In this document: positions 48,947 to 59,809 of the stretch, piece by piece
How positions within the stretch are numbered: position 1 is the first letter of the stretch
Layout of the letters: each line of letters opens with the position of its first letter
NCBI RefSeq assembly: GCF_047948215.1
Contig: NC_134456.1
Coordinates: forward strand, 202,194,034-202,258,033
Origin: Lycorma delicatula
Lineage: Eukaryota > Arthropoda > Insecta > Hemiptera > Fulgoridae
Direction of reading: 5' to 3'
Length of the DNA: 64,000 bases
Notes under the pieces: generated by a model
What the model was told of the DNA's origin: nothing
Databases searched by the model: none
Seen by the model: only the letters and a program-made list of their open reading frames with translations
Translations under genes and position numbers: made by a program

Positions 48947-50567
48947 CAAATAAGCAAATCTAGACATAAACCAATTTTTATCAATTACAGTTAGAAGGCA
49001 GAAAATTTTATTTTTTTGTTTCTCAAACCATTTCTTATAATAAAAAATATTAAAAAATCTTTAAAAAATTGACTGACATTTGTATACAGCCTTTTATCTA
49101 AAAGAATAAGTTTAGTTAACCTAGAAAAAAATAATTACGGGTACAGGATAAAATACTAACGTTGATCAGTAGTAATCAAATCCATGATCTTTCGAGTTAC
49201 ACATGATTTTTTTGTAAAGATTATGATTGATCTTGAAAAGAAAGGAAAAGATTTTGGAGATACCTCGGGTTGGCAATTACGGTCGAACGAGCCTATTTAT
49301 ACTACTTGAATAAATGCAGTCTGTCCACGGAAACGATCTGTCACTTCACTTACTTTTATCGAAAATATTACATTTTTTCGACAAAAATATATTTGAGAAA
49401 GAAAAATGTAATAGTGAAAATAGTATAAGATAAAGAGATCATCAGTTATTTTATATAACCTGATATAACCACAGATGTCGTTGTATGACTGTGATAGGAA
49501 ACACAGAAGTACATTGAACGTGCCGAGCTCCAAGCACATGAAATCTAATTCGGTTATATGCATACGGTCTGACTGAAAACATTACTGCAAAATCAGATCA
49601 TCAGTGTCCACAAAGAATTATGCAGCAATCTTGGTTATAGTCTAGAAATAATTTATAGAAACAACCGATAAATAATTTTGTTTTTATTTACAAATAAATA
49701 TATTATTTATTTATTAGTCATAACTAAAGAAAACACATATCTTTGAAAATTTGTGCAATAAATTGCACTTTTTTGCTTGTTTTTGTGATGGTGAAATTTT
49801 AACTACATTAAAATTTTCATAACGTCGTTTGAAAATTCGTTAAAACTTGATCATAACATTAGCTGATATAGATAACTGATCATGTAAAAAAAAATAAATT
49901 GCTATTTCAAATCTCGGTAAAGGTAGGATTTTTTTTTTCATAGACCTATATGTTTTAAGTACACATAACATACGACATGTACGTAATCCATTAATTTCAA
50001 TTAAAAACTAAATTTAATTAAAAAATAATGTTGAAATAAGTAGAAATTAATTTTATAATAATTTTATTAGAAATAAGGTTGTGATGGAAAGAAAAATTAT
50101 CAATAAAACGAATCAGTGGAATTCCGCTGATTGTTAGGCTAGAGTAAATTCGTTTCACGTAACGCGTGAAATATATTACTGGCATGACTTGTCTGAACAG
50201 ATGTTTCGCTAAAGAGCAATATGTGTATGTTATACGTTATAAAGGCTATGATTTTAGAATTAATTGAAGTATCAGTAGAAAAAATATCAACCTACGTCAA
50301 CGGATCTCGGTTCATGCAATATGGTGAGGTCCTGGTTTTACAAATTGATGGCATTTAATTTGTGGATTGGTCTGTTAAACCAAGTATGCAACTGATTAAT
50401 TTAACCTAACGTAGGTTAGTATTTCCCGAGTAAAGAAAATTAATATGAAATTAAATCTATGCGAATGATGTAACAGATACGATCAAAGTTTCACTCGTCA
50501 TTGGCTGCCAATTATGGGTGTTACATTCTTCTTTTACAACTGTGCAGGCAATAAGCATTTCCTAGAA
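48947..50567. other. Stretch without recognised genes
   Basis: AT-rich. A more complex patch at 49250-49640 has no recognised motif; the minus-strand frame at 49297-49563 does not look like a protein. Confidence 0.4.
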
Positions 50568-52897
50568 CAATGATTCTCAACTTTTTTAGTTCCACGACCC
50601 CTAAAAAAAAAAAAAAATATGTAATGAATATTTTGCGCCCCCCCCCCCCCCAAAGCAAACACCAACTCAATGAAACCTAGTTAACACTGTTTAGCTGCAT
50701 TGATAGCGACGGGTATGGACATGCATGTATAAAGTGTACAAACATAAGCAATTAACAGGCTCCAACTTGATGTGAACGTGCAGTCTGTAATTTGGTCTGC
50801 TTGCCTAACATTCGCTGTGAGAGCGTCATGTTCGAACATGCATATGATACGTTTCAATACGCCGTGCTCTCAGCAGTATAAAAGAGGCATAAGGAACTGG
50901 AGAACATCAGTTTATTTTCGGATGGGGAGCGTGCGTCTGGTGCCTTTATTTAAGTTTTTAAAAGCGTAGTTTTATTGAAAATAATAATAACAATTGAGGT
51001 TTCAGTTTTTAGTGTGCGGTCAGACGGTGTAACTCTCTTTTTTTCAATTAGATTCTAATGCAAAATGGATAAATTTGTGGAGAAACGAAGTGAGCTATCT
51101 ACATCCAGTGAATCGATTGGGTAAAGAGACAAGATTTTGCAAAGACAATTATTTAAATTATGGTTTTACTTCATCGGATGAAAAGCCACAGTGCGTTGTT
51201 TGCTTTCAATTCCTCTCTTTGTCTTTTGTCTTTCAAGTATGAAGACATCAAAATTAATTCGACACTTGGAGACTTAACATCCGGATTATCAAAGCAAACC
51301 CTTGGAATTTTTTGAAAAGAAATTACATATCTTGAGAAATTAACAAGCTTCTACTTCTAAATCAAGCCTTACTGATAAAAGCACAATTGAACGATCTTAT
51401 CTCGTAGCACTATCAGTAGCTAAGATGTTCAAACCCCATACAATCGCAGAAAATTTCTTATTGCCTGCGTTGAAAGCGTTAATAATTCTTAAGGCTTGCT
51501 TACTGACTGCTGCAATTGATGTGGTCATTGTTTTAATAGGCGTGGAAGAGGTAAAAAATTGAAAAAAATTCCGGTTTCTAACGACACAGTATCAAGGTGA
51601 ATCGAAGACATAGCTGCCGATGTTTGCAATCAGATAACTTAAAAAGTGAATTCAAGTGAATTTTTTAGTATTCAGTTTGATGAGTAATGAATAATAACAG
51701 ATGTGGTAAACATTTTCAGCTCTTATGTTTTGCGAGATATAATTGCGATAGGAACAGATCGATCAAAGAAAATGTGCTGTTTTGCAAATCAATACCTGGT
51801 ATTGTAGCAGGACAATGTCTTTTTGATATTTTAACTAAAAACTACTAAAAACTATAACATAGATTGGATAAAATGTATTGCAGCATTTAGTGATGGTACA
51901 AAAGCGATAACAGGAAAGAACTGTGGATTTCTGAAAAAAAATAAAAGATAGTCGACCATTATGGAACAGGCTCTTTGCTAACTATGTGATGAAATGTGAA
52001 AAAATAAAAATTTCTTCTTTTTCATACAGATGTCAGATGGTTATCGTGGAGAAAAGTGTTAACCCGGTTATTGGAACTGGGAGATGAATATGATTTTTCA
52101 GGATAAACAAACGGCATTGTTTTTCAGAATAATGAGTATATGTTGCTGTTGGCTTACTTAGCTGACGTATTTTCGCATTTAAAGACTTGAATGTGAATTT
52201 ACAAGGACGTGATAAAAATATTTTATTAATAACAGACAGTTAAAGCTTTCATTAAGAAGCTTGATATCTGGATTATTCGACTTCAATGCAAAAATCTTGA
52301 TATATTTCCACTCACTTCCGATTATATTGAGAAAATTGGATGAAGAAATAGCAGAAAATGCATTTGCGTGAGCTAAAACTTCAGTTGACAGAGTATTTCC
52401 TGGAATATAAAAATGATTTCTCTAAGAGATGGATACTGAATCCATTTAGTAAAAACGTTGTTGCAACTGCTAAGTTACCAGTTGGAATTCTCAACCAGCT
52501 CATCGAAATATCTGCCGATAAAACGTTTTGGCTTACTCGTCGCAGGGATTAAGGAATTTAGTCACAGTGGTATTGAAAATATTAATCCCTTTCGCCATGT
52601 CTTACTTCTGTGAAAAGGGGTTTTCGTCTATGGTTAGACTAAAATTTAAATATAGGAATTATCTTTTGCCACTTAAAAACAATTTGCTTTTGTGTTTTTA
52701 ACATACATCCATGTAAGGAGAAAGTTTTAAATGAAAAACAAATGCAACCATCTCATTAATTTATTTTATTTACATGTGAACTTATAAATGAAAGTAAAAT
52801 GTTTATAATAAATGATTCTTTTCGCATAAAATGATTTCATTATTGTTTACGTGTAACGTTGTAGCTAATTTCACAACTCCCAGGTTGAGAAACGCTG
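50568..52897 (+). mobile_element. hAT DNA transposon (ZBED-type), degenerate
   Basis: About 2.33 kb. The right end (52879-52897) is CCCAGGTTGAGAAACGCTG, whose complement CAGCGTTTCTCAACCTGGG is the classic Charlie/hAT end. The left end CAATGATTCTCAAC (50568-50581) is its eroded mate. Flanking octamers TCCTAGAA and TGCTAAGG agree at four of eight positions, as an old 8-bp duplication might. A broken transposase lies between the ends. A run of 13-14 C lies at about 50638-50651. Confidence 0.8.
51065..52710 (+). pseudogene. hAT transposase pseudogene (ZBED5-like)
   Basis: Starts MDKFVEKRSELSTSSESIG, then a BED-type finger (KPQCVVCF ... KLIRHLE) split by a frameshift. It continues PLEFFEKKLHILRN, SLTDKSTIERSYLVALSVAK and MFKPHTIAENFLLPALK. 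Later pieces are NDTVSRRIEDIAADVCNQIT-like text in shifted frames near 51575-51640, WILNPFSKNVVATAKLPVGI at about 52431-52490, and the hAT C-terminal dimerisation block AMSYFCEKGFSSMVRLKFKY near 52596-52655. At least several frameshifts and stops are present. The closest relatives I know are ZBED5/Charlie-type transposases. It is no longer functional. Confidence 0.8.
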
Positions 52898-53706
52898 TGC
52901 TAAGGAAAAGAATAAAATATAAAACAACTCGTAATTTCTATTTCATTCTCTTACTGAACATATTATTATCAGTTGACTTACATCTCTAGAATGTCTACCA
53001 GTGGTGACAGCAGTAAATCTAAACAAATACAATTTTAATATCATCCACTGTTGAAGAAAATAAGTGGAGATAATCTTACCAAAACGCCCTAAAAGTTTAG
53101 TGGATATTAATAAGTAGCAATTTAATTGTGATATTAATTATATCAGAAAAATGTGACCCTACAGAAAGAGAATCAGGATGACTCGTAGTAGGTATGCAGG
53201 TTCAATCTACACTATGAGTAAATAATTCATATCTACAATGTGATAGTTGCGCCTGTAGGCAGCAGAGAATTCGCCATATCGTAGAGAAGTGCCCTTAGAG
53301 CACTTTCAGGTCAGCTTGTTGATTTTGTAATGCGAAGAATTCTGCACTTGAATTATCATGTAATCTAGGTATTTGTTAATGATATATTATTAATTTTATA
53401 AATTTTAACTTTGCATAAAGTTCTTTTTATACTAGTTGGATCTTACATATATAGTTTTTATGTGATAGGCTAAATAAGTAAATAAATAAATTACCTAACT
53501 TGACTAACAATAATTTTAGAAGGGAAACCCCAGTCAAAATTTGTTCTGAATTAGGTCTACAAAATATGAAACGGTTATAAAAGAAAACTATTTTTAATAG
53601 GTTGTTAGTTAGGGATCCTGGTGAAAAAAAAAAAATCGTTTAGAATATTATTATTATCCGAGTATGATATTATTGTATATGCAGCTATACAATTACCATT
53701 ACACAC
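52898..53706. other. Stretch without recognised genes
   Basis: No coding or repeat-family signal seen. Confidence 0.4.
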
Positions 53707-53730
53707 GTATTCAAGTCCAGACTTGAATAC
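53707..53730. repeat. Perfect palindrome, 11-bp arms
   Basis: GTATTCAAGTC, 2 bases, GACTTGAATAC. Confidence 0.85.
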
Positions 53731-53780
53731 TTTAATTTTCATAATACTTTAATTTTTAATACTTTTTTTTTAATACTTTA

Positions 53781-53840
53781 ATTTTCATTTTATCCATTGT
53801 AATCCATTGTAATCAAGATTACAATGGATAAAATGAAAAT
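53781..53840. repeat. Perfect inverted repeat, 24-bp arms
   Basis: Arms at 53781-53804 and 53817-53840 with a 12-base loop. The loop itself repeats part of the left arm (CCATTGTAAT twice in tandem), and TACTTTAATTTT-type units repeat just upstream. Confidence 0.85.
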
Positions 53841-54751
53841 TTTATCTGTCATTTTATGCGCTGAATATTTGTTGTTCGGTTTCTACTAGGTTTGAGAGAC
53901 GTATGTTCTCTACATATTCAAGTATAAGCGAAATATAAGAAAACACATAAAACCATTTATAAATCGCGTTTATACTTCTTTACGTTAAAATATAGAAATG
54001 AAGCGGAATTGAAGCTTCAGTAAATCATGTAATGTAACAACAAAAGTCAGACTGGTTTGTATAATACACATTTTACACGCATGAATGAGAAGATCTAACT
54101 TAAGAATAATGTCGATTTATATTTCTATGCAGATTACCATTGTTATGTATGTAAATATTAATGACCAGCCTATATGATTTTCATCTACATTTCAGCCACC
54201 TTATCCGCATTCATGTTACATTACACAAAACAACATTAACATAGGTAACATCATCCGTTTAATCCGACATGCTCTTTTTATTCTTCTTCTTCATTTATTT
54301 ATATTTCTTTGTTTTTCATACTCTTAACCGTTTGACGTAAATAAAATCAATATGCAAATATGAATTAAGTTAAACATATTTCTACCTCTTGGTCTCGTTG
54401 TTATTTTTGCTTTATTACGAGTATTATTATTTTTGTTAATTCCTACATTAGTGTACAAAAAATATTAAATATAAGATGTGTTTATATTATATTATATTGT
54501 GATGGTATGAAAGTTTGATTTCCACTTACAGGAAAACGTTGCTGTTTTTGGAGGTTCTGAATCTAAGAATATCTATAAAGTATCTATAAACTTTTATTTG
54601 TGCTTTTGTTTCTGCTTACAGGCTATAGAATCGTGAATTTTTATTTTTTTGAAAAGTAGAAATTTAAAAAAAAATATAATTTTTTTGGATGTGCTGTTAT
54701 TTTTGTTATCAGCTGGTATGCTTGTTTTTCTTTTTCTTCTTCTTCTTTTTA

Positions 54752-54905
54752 GCTCTGGAACCGCTGTTAGGTATTGCTTCAGAGAAGTAATGAAAATGCA
54801 ATTTTATAGCTCGTGTGAAAATGCTGTGTCTGACCGGGATTCGAACCTGGGACCTCCCGATGAAAGGCCGAGACGTTACCACTCGCGCTACAAGTATGAT
54901 AAACC
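54752..54905 (-). mobile_element. SINE with a different tRNA-like head (family A')
   Basis: Minus strand. The head is TAGCGCGAGTGGTAACGTCT then CGGCCTTTCATCGGGAGGTC and a perfect B box, CAGGTTCGAATCCCGGTCAG. The 3' end (AAGCAATACCTAACAGCGGT, then TCCAGAGCT) is the tail also found in family A. The anticodon position reads TTC, but no acceptor stem pairs across the ends, so this is not a working tRNA. Confidence 0.75.
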
Positions 54906-54907
54906 TC

Positions 54908-55185
54908 TCTCTTTTTCTGTTTAGCCTCTGGAACCATCGTAAGGTATTACTTCAGGGAATGAATGAGGATGATATATATGAATTTAAATAATGAGTAGTC
55001 TTGTACAGTCTCAGGTCGTCTATTCCTGAGATGTGTGGTTAATTGAAGTCCAACCACCAAAGAACACCGGTATCCATAATCTACTATTCAAATCCGTATA
55101 AAAGTAACTGCCTTTACTAGGATTTGAACCTTAGAACTTTCGACTTTGAAATCAGGTGATTTTCGATAAAGTATGGTAATCCTAA
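54908..55185 (-). mobile_element. tRNA-derived SINE (family A), eroded head
   Basis: Minus strand, directly next to the A' element in the same orientation. Body and tail match 23101-23403 and 48658-48946. The B box (GGTTCAAATCCTAG) is present, but the A-box half decays near 55150-55185. Confidence 0.75.
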
Positions 55186-55434
55186 CTCTGGTAAAGTCAA
55201 CTTGATTTTACTCTACCCACCACTCGAGGATAATTTAATACTTTTCATGAATAACAGCATATATTAGTTCAATAAAAAAATTTACTAACATAAATAAAAT
55301 ACTTGTAAAATCTGTTCAATTTTGACTCAACAGCTGTTTTTTTAACAATGCTTAGTCTTCAAAAGGTTCTTAATTACTAAAATTAATTGTTTAGCTGGAA
55401 TAAGATAGATGTCTTATCCCACTTCCCTACGGCC

Positions 55435-56100
55435 TTCAAGCACACCTTTTCTTTGCTGGCATCTCTAGAGCTATGCTGCAAGAGAGAAAGTGTATTAATC
55501 AGTCAAAAAATGGTGGGATGTGGATTTTTATGATGTATTTCTCTACGTTTCAAAACCCAGGGACTCCAAAAAACAAAAATAAATTTGGGAGTAATATTCG
55601 TACATGCGCACGTATGTACGTGTGTTGGTGTGTTTAAAGCTTAGTAATTTTTGATTTGATAAACAAATTTTTATTAAATTTGGCACAGAGATTCGTGCAT
55701 ATGGAACTATTTGTTCGTGAAAGTTTTGGGTCAATATCTCCAGGGGATGAGGTGGACAGTTTCTTTGTGTTTAATTCTCTCAAAAGTTTTGCAAACATAA
55801 TCTAACATTATATTAAGCTCAATACATGCGTACATGCTTATTTTGGCATTTTTAAAATAATTTTGCCCCTCAAAATCTCCCCTTACCCCAAAATCGAAAA
55901 AGTTATCTTTTTGTTTATCGCATGTTTCTTAAATTTGTTTTATGTCTTCCTTGGCACAGTAGTAGTAGAAACGAGTCAAAAAACACCTTTTAGGACAGAC
56001 AATTTTCTGGAAATGGGATCCGATCAATTTTTAAAAATATCGATTTTAGGAATTTTTGAAAACTTTTTAGTTTATTTAAACTTTAAATAATATTACAATA
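55435..56100 (+). repeat. Family D repeat, copy 2 (uninterrupted)
   Basis: About 665 bp, matches 22612-23570 minus its SINE. It starts with a hairpin around GGCATCTCTAGAGCTATGCT, contains CCCAGGGACTCC, TCGTGCATATGGA and ACCCCAAAATCGAAAAAG, and keeps TGTTTTATGTCTTCCTTGGC (55936-55955), the unoccupied version of the SINE target. Ends in AATA-rich DNA. Confidence 0.75.
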
Positions 56101-57364
56101 AAAATAAATAATATAATATAATATAAATAAATAAATAATATTACAATAAAAGTTTAACATAATTTATCCCCTCCAAAAGAGAAATCTAAGTTAACTTTTT
56201 ATTGGTTGTACATTTTTCAGTTAATTTTTTTTAGTTTCTTCCATCTAACGTAGTAAAAGTAGACAAATCAAAAAAAAATTCATCTGAGATGATTTAGGGG
56301 GTAGGGAAGCAGAAAAAAGTAAAAAATATTGATTTTTTAAAAATGTTTTCATAATTATTTTTCCACTATATAAGAATAAATAACAAGTACCAGAAAGTAC
56401 ACCAACTGTATTGTTAGCTTTTTTCTTTATAGTTCAAATTTGTTACTGTACTTGTATTATTTGTATAAAAATGTTAGAAGGACCATATTTATCCAATAAA
56501 CACTTCAGTCATAGATCTTTTTTGTGACTGGAAAAAATTCGCTATATAGGCAGCTCCAGTACGAGATAGCATCTCCGATCTAGTTCTAACAAGATTCTAT
56601 TGACACCCCCAGAACTCCGATAAGAAAGAAGGGACCCAGAAAGGGAAATGCGGTGACTGTTGAAAAGAAATATATCTACGCGCATAGAAATGACAGTATA
56701 GGAAAACCTTCAGACAACGGGTGCTCAATCCTCGCATAATCCTTCCATAATCTTCCTTGGGAGATAAGGATATTTTTTATTGAGAATGGAAGTATCACAC
56801 AATTTTTTAATGATTAGGAGATTTTGACAATTTTAAATAGATGTTTCCAAAGACACTGCATATACTACAGAGATTAAAGAATAGCTCAAAAAAAGATTTC
56901 ATAAAAGAACATGGCCCATTCCTGGAATTCTGGCATGTCAAAGAATTCTGTTCACTATAAACCATTATTATTAAAACTCGATGTAGGGTTTCTGTTTTTT
57001 AAAACGATAAAACTTTCATCGGCTAAAAATTTGGGAAAATAAAAGCGTTAAATATTTTATAATAAGTTTATTATTATCGAATTTCAGACTGTACATTTGA
57101 TTTATCTTGTCTAGCCATCACATAGAGTGTCGGACCATTAAGGATTTCATTTACAAGCCAGTCTGAGTGTACAAGCCAAGTCTGTGTATAAATAATGAAA
57201 TATAAGTAAAAAAAAATAATGAAACAAGCTGAAAGTGTTATATAATAAAAAAAAGATTTTTCTGGTATGTCTTAGTTATCCGTTATCTGTCCTAGATGCT
57301 GTTATTACTGAGATTCGTATCAGTATTTATTGGTGGAACTATATAATTTTTTTGATATTAATCT
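56101..57364. other. Stretch without recognised genes
   Basis: Begins with AATAT-type simple repeats. 56240-56360 resembles the T-rich tail of family D. 56540-56780 is more complex (CACCCCCAGAACTCCG) but has no recognised motif. Confidence 0.35.
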
Positions 57365-58042
57365 TTAGGAAGGAAGTACTGTGATCGCGAAAAAATTCGG
57401 TTTTCAAATCTCAACGGATTTTGACCATTTTGACCATCCCTGAATCCATTTTGACTAGTTTCGGCGTGACGTCTGTTCGTACGTACGTATGTATCTCGTA
57501 TAACTAAAAAACGATAAGTCGTAGAATGTTGAAATTTTGGATTTAGGACTGTTGTAACCTTCTAGTTGTGCACCTTCTCTTTTGATTGCAGTCGACTGGA
57601 CCAAAAGCATTCAAAAAGCCCATTTATATAGCCCATTTAAAGCCCATATTTTTCTTTCTGCAGTAGTAGCTCTCATTGACAGCTTTTCAACGATATATCA
57701 TCAGTGTTTTTTTCTATTGGTTCCAAATTTATATTCAAATAAAATGTTAATTAATGAAATATTTGGATCTTACAAGGGGAAGGCACATCGGTTCAAATCC
57801 GACTTCATCTTCTTGTTTTTTAAGTTTTTTTTAATTTAAATATGTTGGTTTATTAATAATTATTAACTTCTGATTGTAAAAAAAAACTTTTACAATAAAT
57901 AATTCAATAAGAATAAAAAAATTGAAAAAATATCAGATGTTATTAATGAAATAAAATTTTATGTACTTTTGACTTGAAAAAAATTTGTATATGCAATTTA
58001 ATAGGCGTACAAGGAAGTTATGTAGTGTCCACATAAAATTTT
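57365..58042 (+). repeat. Family B repeat, full-length copy
   Basis: About 678 bp. Starts AAGGAAGTACTGTGATCGCG, continues TAGTTTCGGCGTGACGTC and the B-box-like GGTTCAAATCCGAC at 57790-57803, and ends GGCGTACAAGGAAGTTATG, then GTGTCCACAT. Confidence 0.85.
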
Positions 58043-59205
58043 TCCTTTAATTGTGAACAATCATTATTGTATGAACTACTACACATTATGATGTAAAATT
58101 TCAAATTAAAATTATGATAAAAGTCTATTGTGTTTGTTTTTTCATACGATCTATGGTGTATGCGTAACTGTTGATGAAAAAAAATTTTCTTTTCCGCACA
58201 TTGTTAAACTCATATAAAATTTAAAACAAGTATATACATTATTATTTACTTGTTAATTTAATTTAATTACAAAGAAAGTTTAAAAGACATAGGAAATTTT
58301 TGCTTTGATTAATTCATCGATACGTTAAAATTCACGGTTTGATTTTAATGACTACAAAACCAAATAAAATTTGAACATTGGTAGTTTTTTCAACTCTTCA
58401 CTTATCTCATCATAACAGAATCGAATCTGGGATTAAAATTTTTGTTATGCGTTTTTGATCTGCAGAATAAAAATGAAAAAAATCCTAAATCTATTTTAAA
58501 CTAAAATCCCTTTCTAACCACTTGATGGAAAAATAGATTTTAACTACTATAATTTCGTGATTGAGAAAATTATTTTTATAACATTTTTGGTTAAATTTTT
58601 AGCCACTTAATGGAAGTAAAAAACAAATATGAGAAAATAGTAATAATTAATTCGTTTATGTATACAAAAAAAAGCAAAACGATTATTGAAATGAAATAAT
58701 ATAAAGAAAATAGCAGCAATTAATAAAATCCGCATATATTTATAAAAATAATAAAAAAGCAATCCTTATAGAATATCCCAAAAAAATGTTTAACTATTTC
58801 TATATAATGAAACAAAAAGCTGAAAATATTTAGCTTTTTGTTAAAAAATATTTTTGACAAAAAATATTATAAATAATACATCCTCCCTTAAAACACTCTC
58901 TTAAACTCTCAACACGGCCAGTCCATAGTTACAGACAACTGTATTATAAGGGACCTTTCTCTAATTTGGATTGCTCACAGCAAGGTTTTTTTTTACTGAG
59001 ACCGATAAAATATTTTTGTATTGTACCTTGTTTATTTATTTATGTCGAGTAATTTCTACACATGATATTTGTTTAAAAACTGAAAATGATCTATTTTTAG
59101 TTTTTTTTTTCGGCTGACAATCTCTTGCAACTATTCTTCTCTACTATATTTTTTAACGTAAGATGAACTTTGTAATGAATAAAAAATGTCAATCTTGACT
59201 AGAAT
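58043..59205. other. AT-rich stretch without recognised genes
   Basis: No coding or repeat-family signal seen. Confidence 0.45.
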
Positions 59206-59265
59206 AAGACCTTAGAACCTCCCGCATGAAAGGCAGAAAATTTAATATTCCGCCAATAGGTTGGT
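59206..59265 (-). repeat. SINE A' head fragment
   Basis: AATAAGACCTTAGAACCTCC then CGCATGAAAGGCAG resembles GGACCTCCCGATGAAAGGCCGAG of the element at 54752-54905. Strongly eroded. Confidence 0.4.
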
Positions 59266-59512
59266 TAAGCAGTATAATAATACTGCTTATAATGCTGGTT
59301 ATAATTCATGACCACTGGTTATGAATTATAACCAGTATGATTTATAACCACTGGTTATAATTCAGTATGATTCATACTGAATCATAAATTCATAACCAAT
59401 GAATTTATACTGGTTATAATTCATTGGTTATAGTTAATAATTCTGGTTATAATTGGTTCATTGGTTATAATCATTATTATAATTAATAATACTGGTTATA
59501 ATTCATTGTTTA
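59266..59512. repeat. Array of TGGTTATAAT inverted repeats
   Basis: About seven direct and two or three inverted copies of (C/T)TGGTTATAATTCA. They form nested perfect hairpins: TAAGCAGTAT...ATACTGCTTA; CTGGTTATAATTCAT...ATGAATTATAACCAG (15-bp arms); TTCAGTATG...CATACTGAA; TAACCAATGAATT...AATTCATTGGTTA. Confidence 0.85.
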
Positions 59513-59746
59513 TATACATAAGTGATTTTTATTTGTTTGAACGAGTCTTTATGTATTGTGCAACAGTTAATATTGATTTTGTAATAGAAGTTTTTGAAAT
59601 TGTTTTTTTTTGTATTTTATTTTAGGATGGTTGTTAAATCAAATGAAATAGTTCTGTCTAAATAGAAATATTAGAATTAAATTATTACAGAAGTTTTGAT
59701 AAACTATATATCTCGGGTCTAATTATAATAAAACTGTAATCATGTC

Positions 59747-59809
59747 ACTATTAAGGAAAAAATGCTAGATGTAGATATTTATAGATTTACTTAATAATGC
59801 TGGTGAGGT
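59747..59809 (+). repeat. 63-bp direct repeat, copy 1
   Basis: Same length as 61889-61951 with three substitutions. Begins ACTATTAAGGAAAA and ends AATAATGCTGGTGAGGT. Confidence 0.9.

Noticed and set aside
54835..54900. Possible tRNA-Glu gene on the minus strand
   Set aside because: Good B box and TTC at the anticodon position, but no acceptor stem pairs, and the sequence continues into a SINE tail shared with family A.
55863..56090. ORFs at 22854 (+) and 55863 (+)
   Set aside because: Frames within the family D copies, not conserved between the two.
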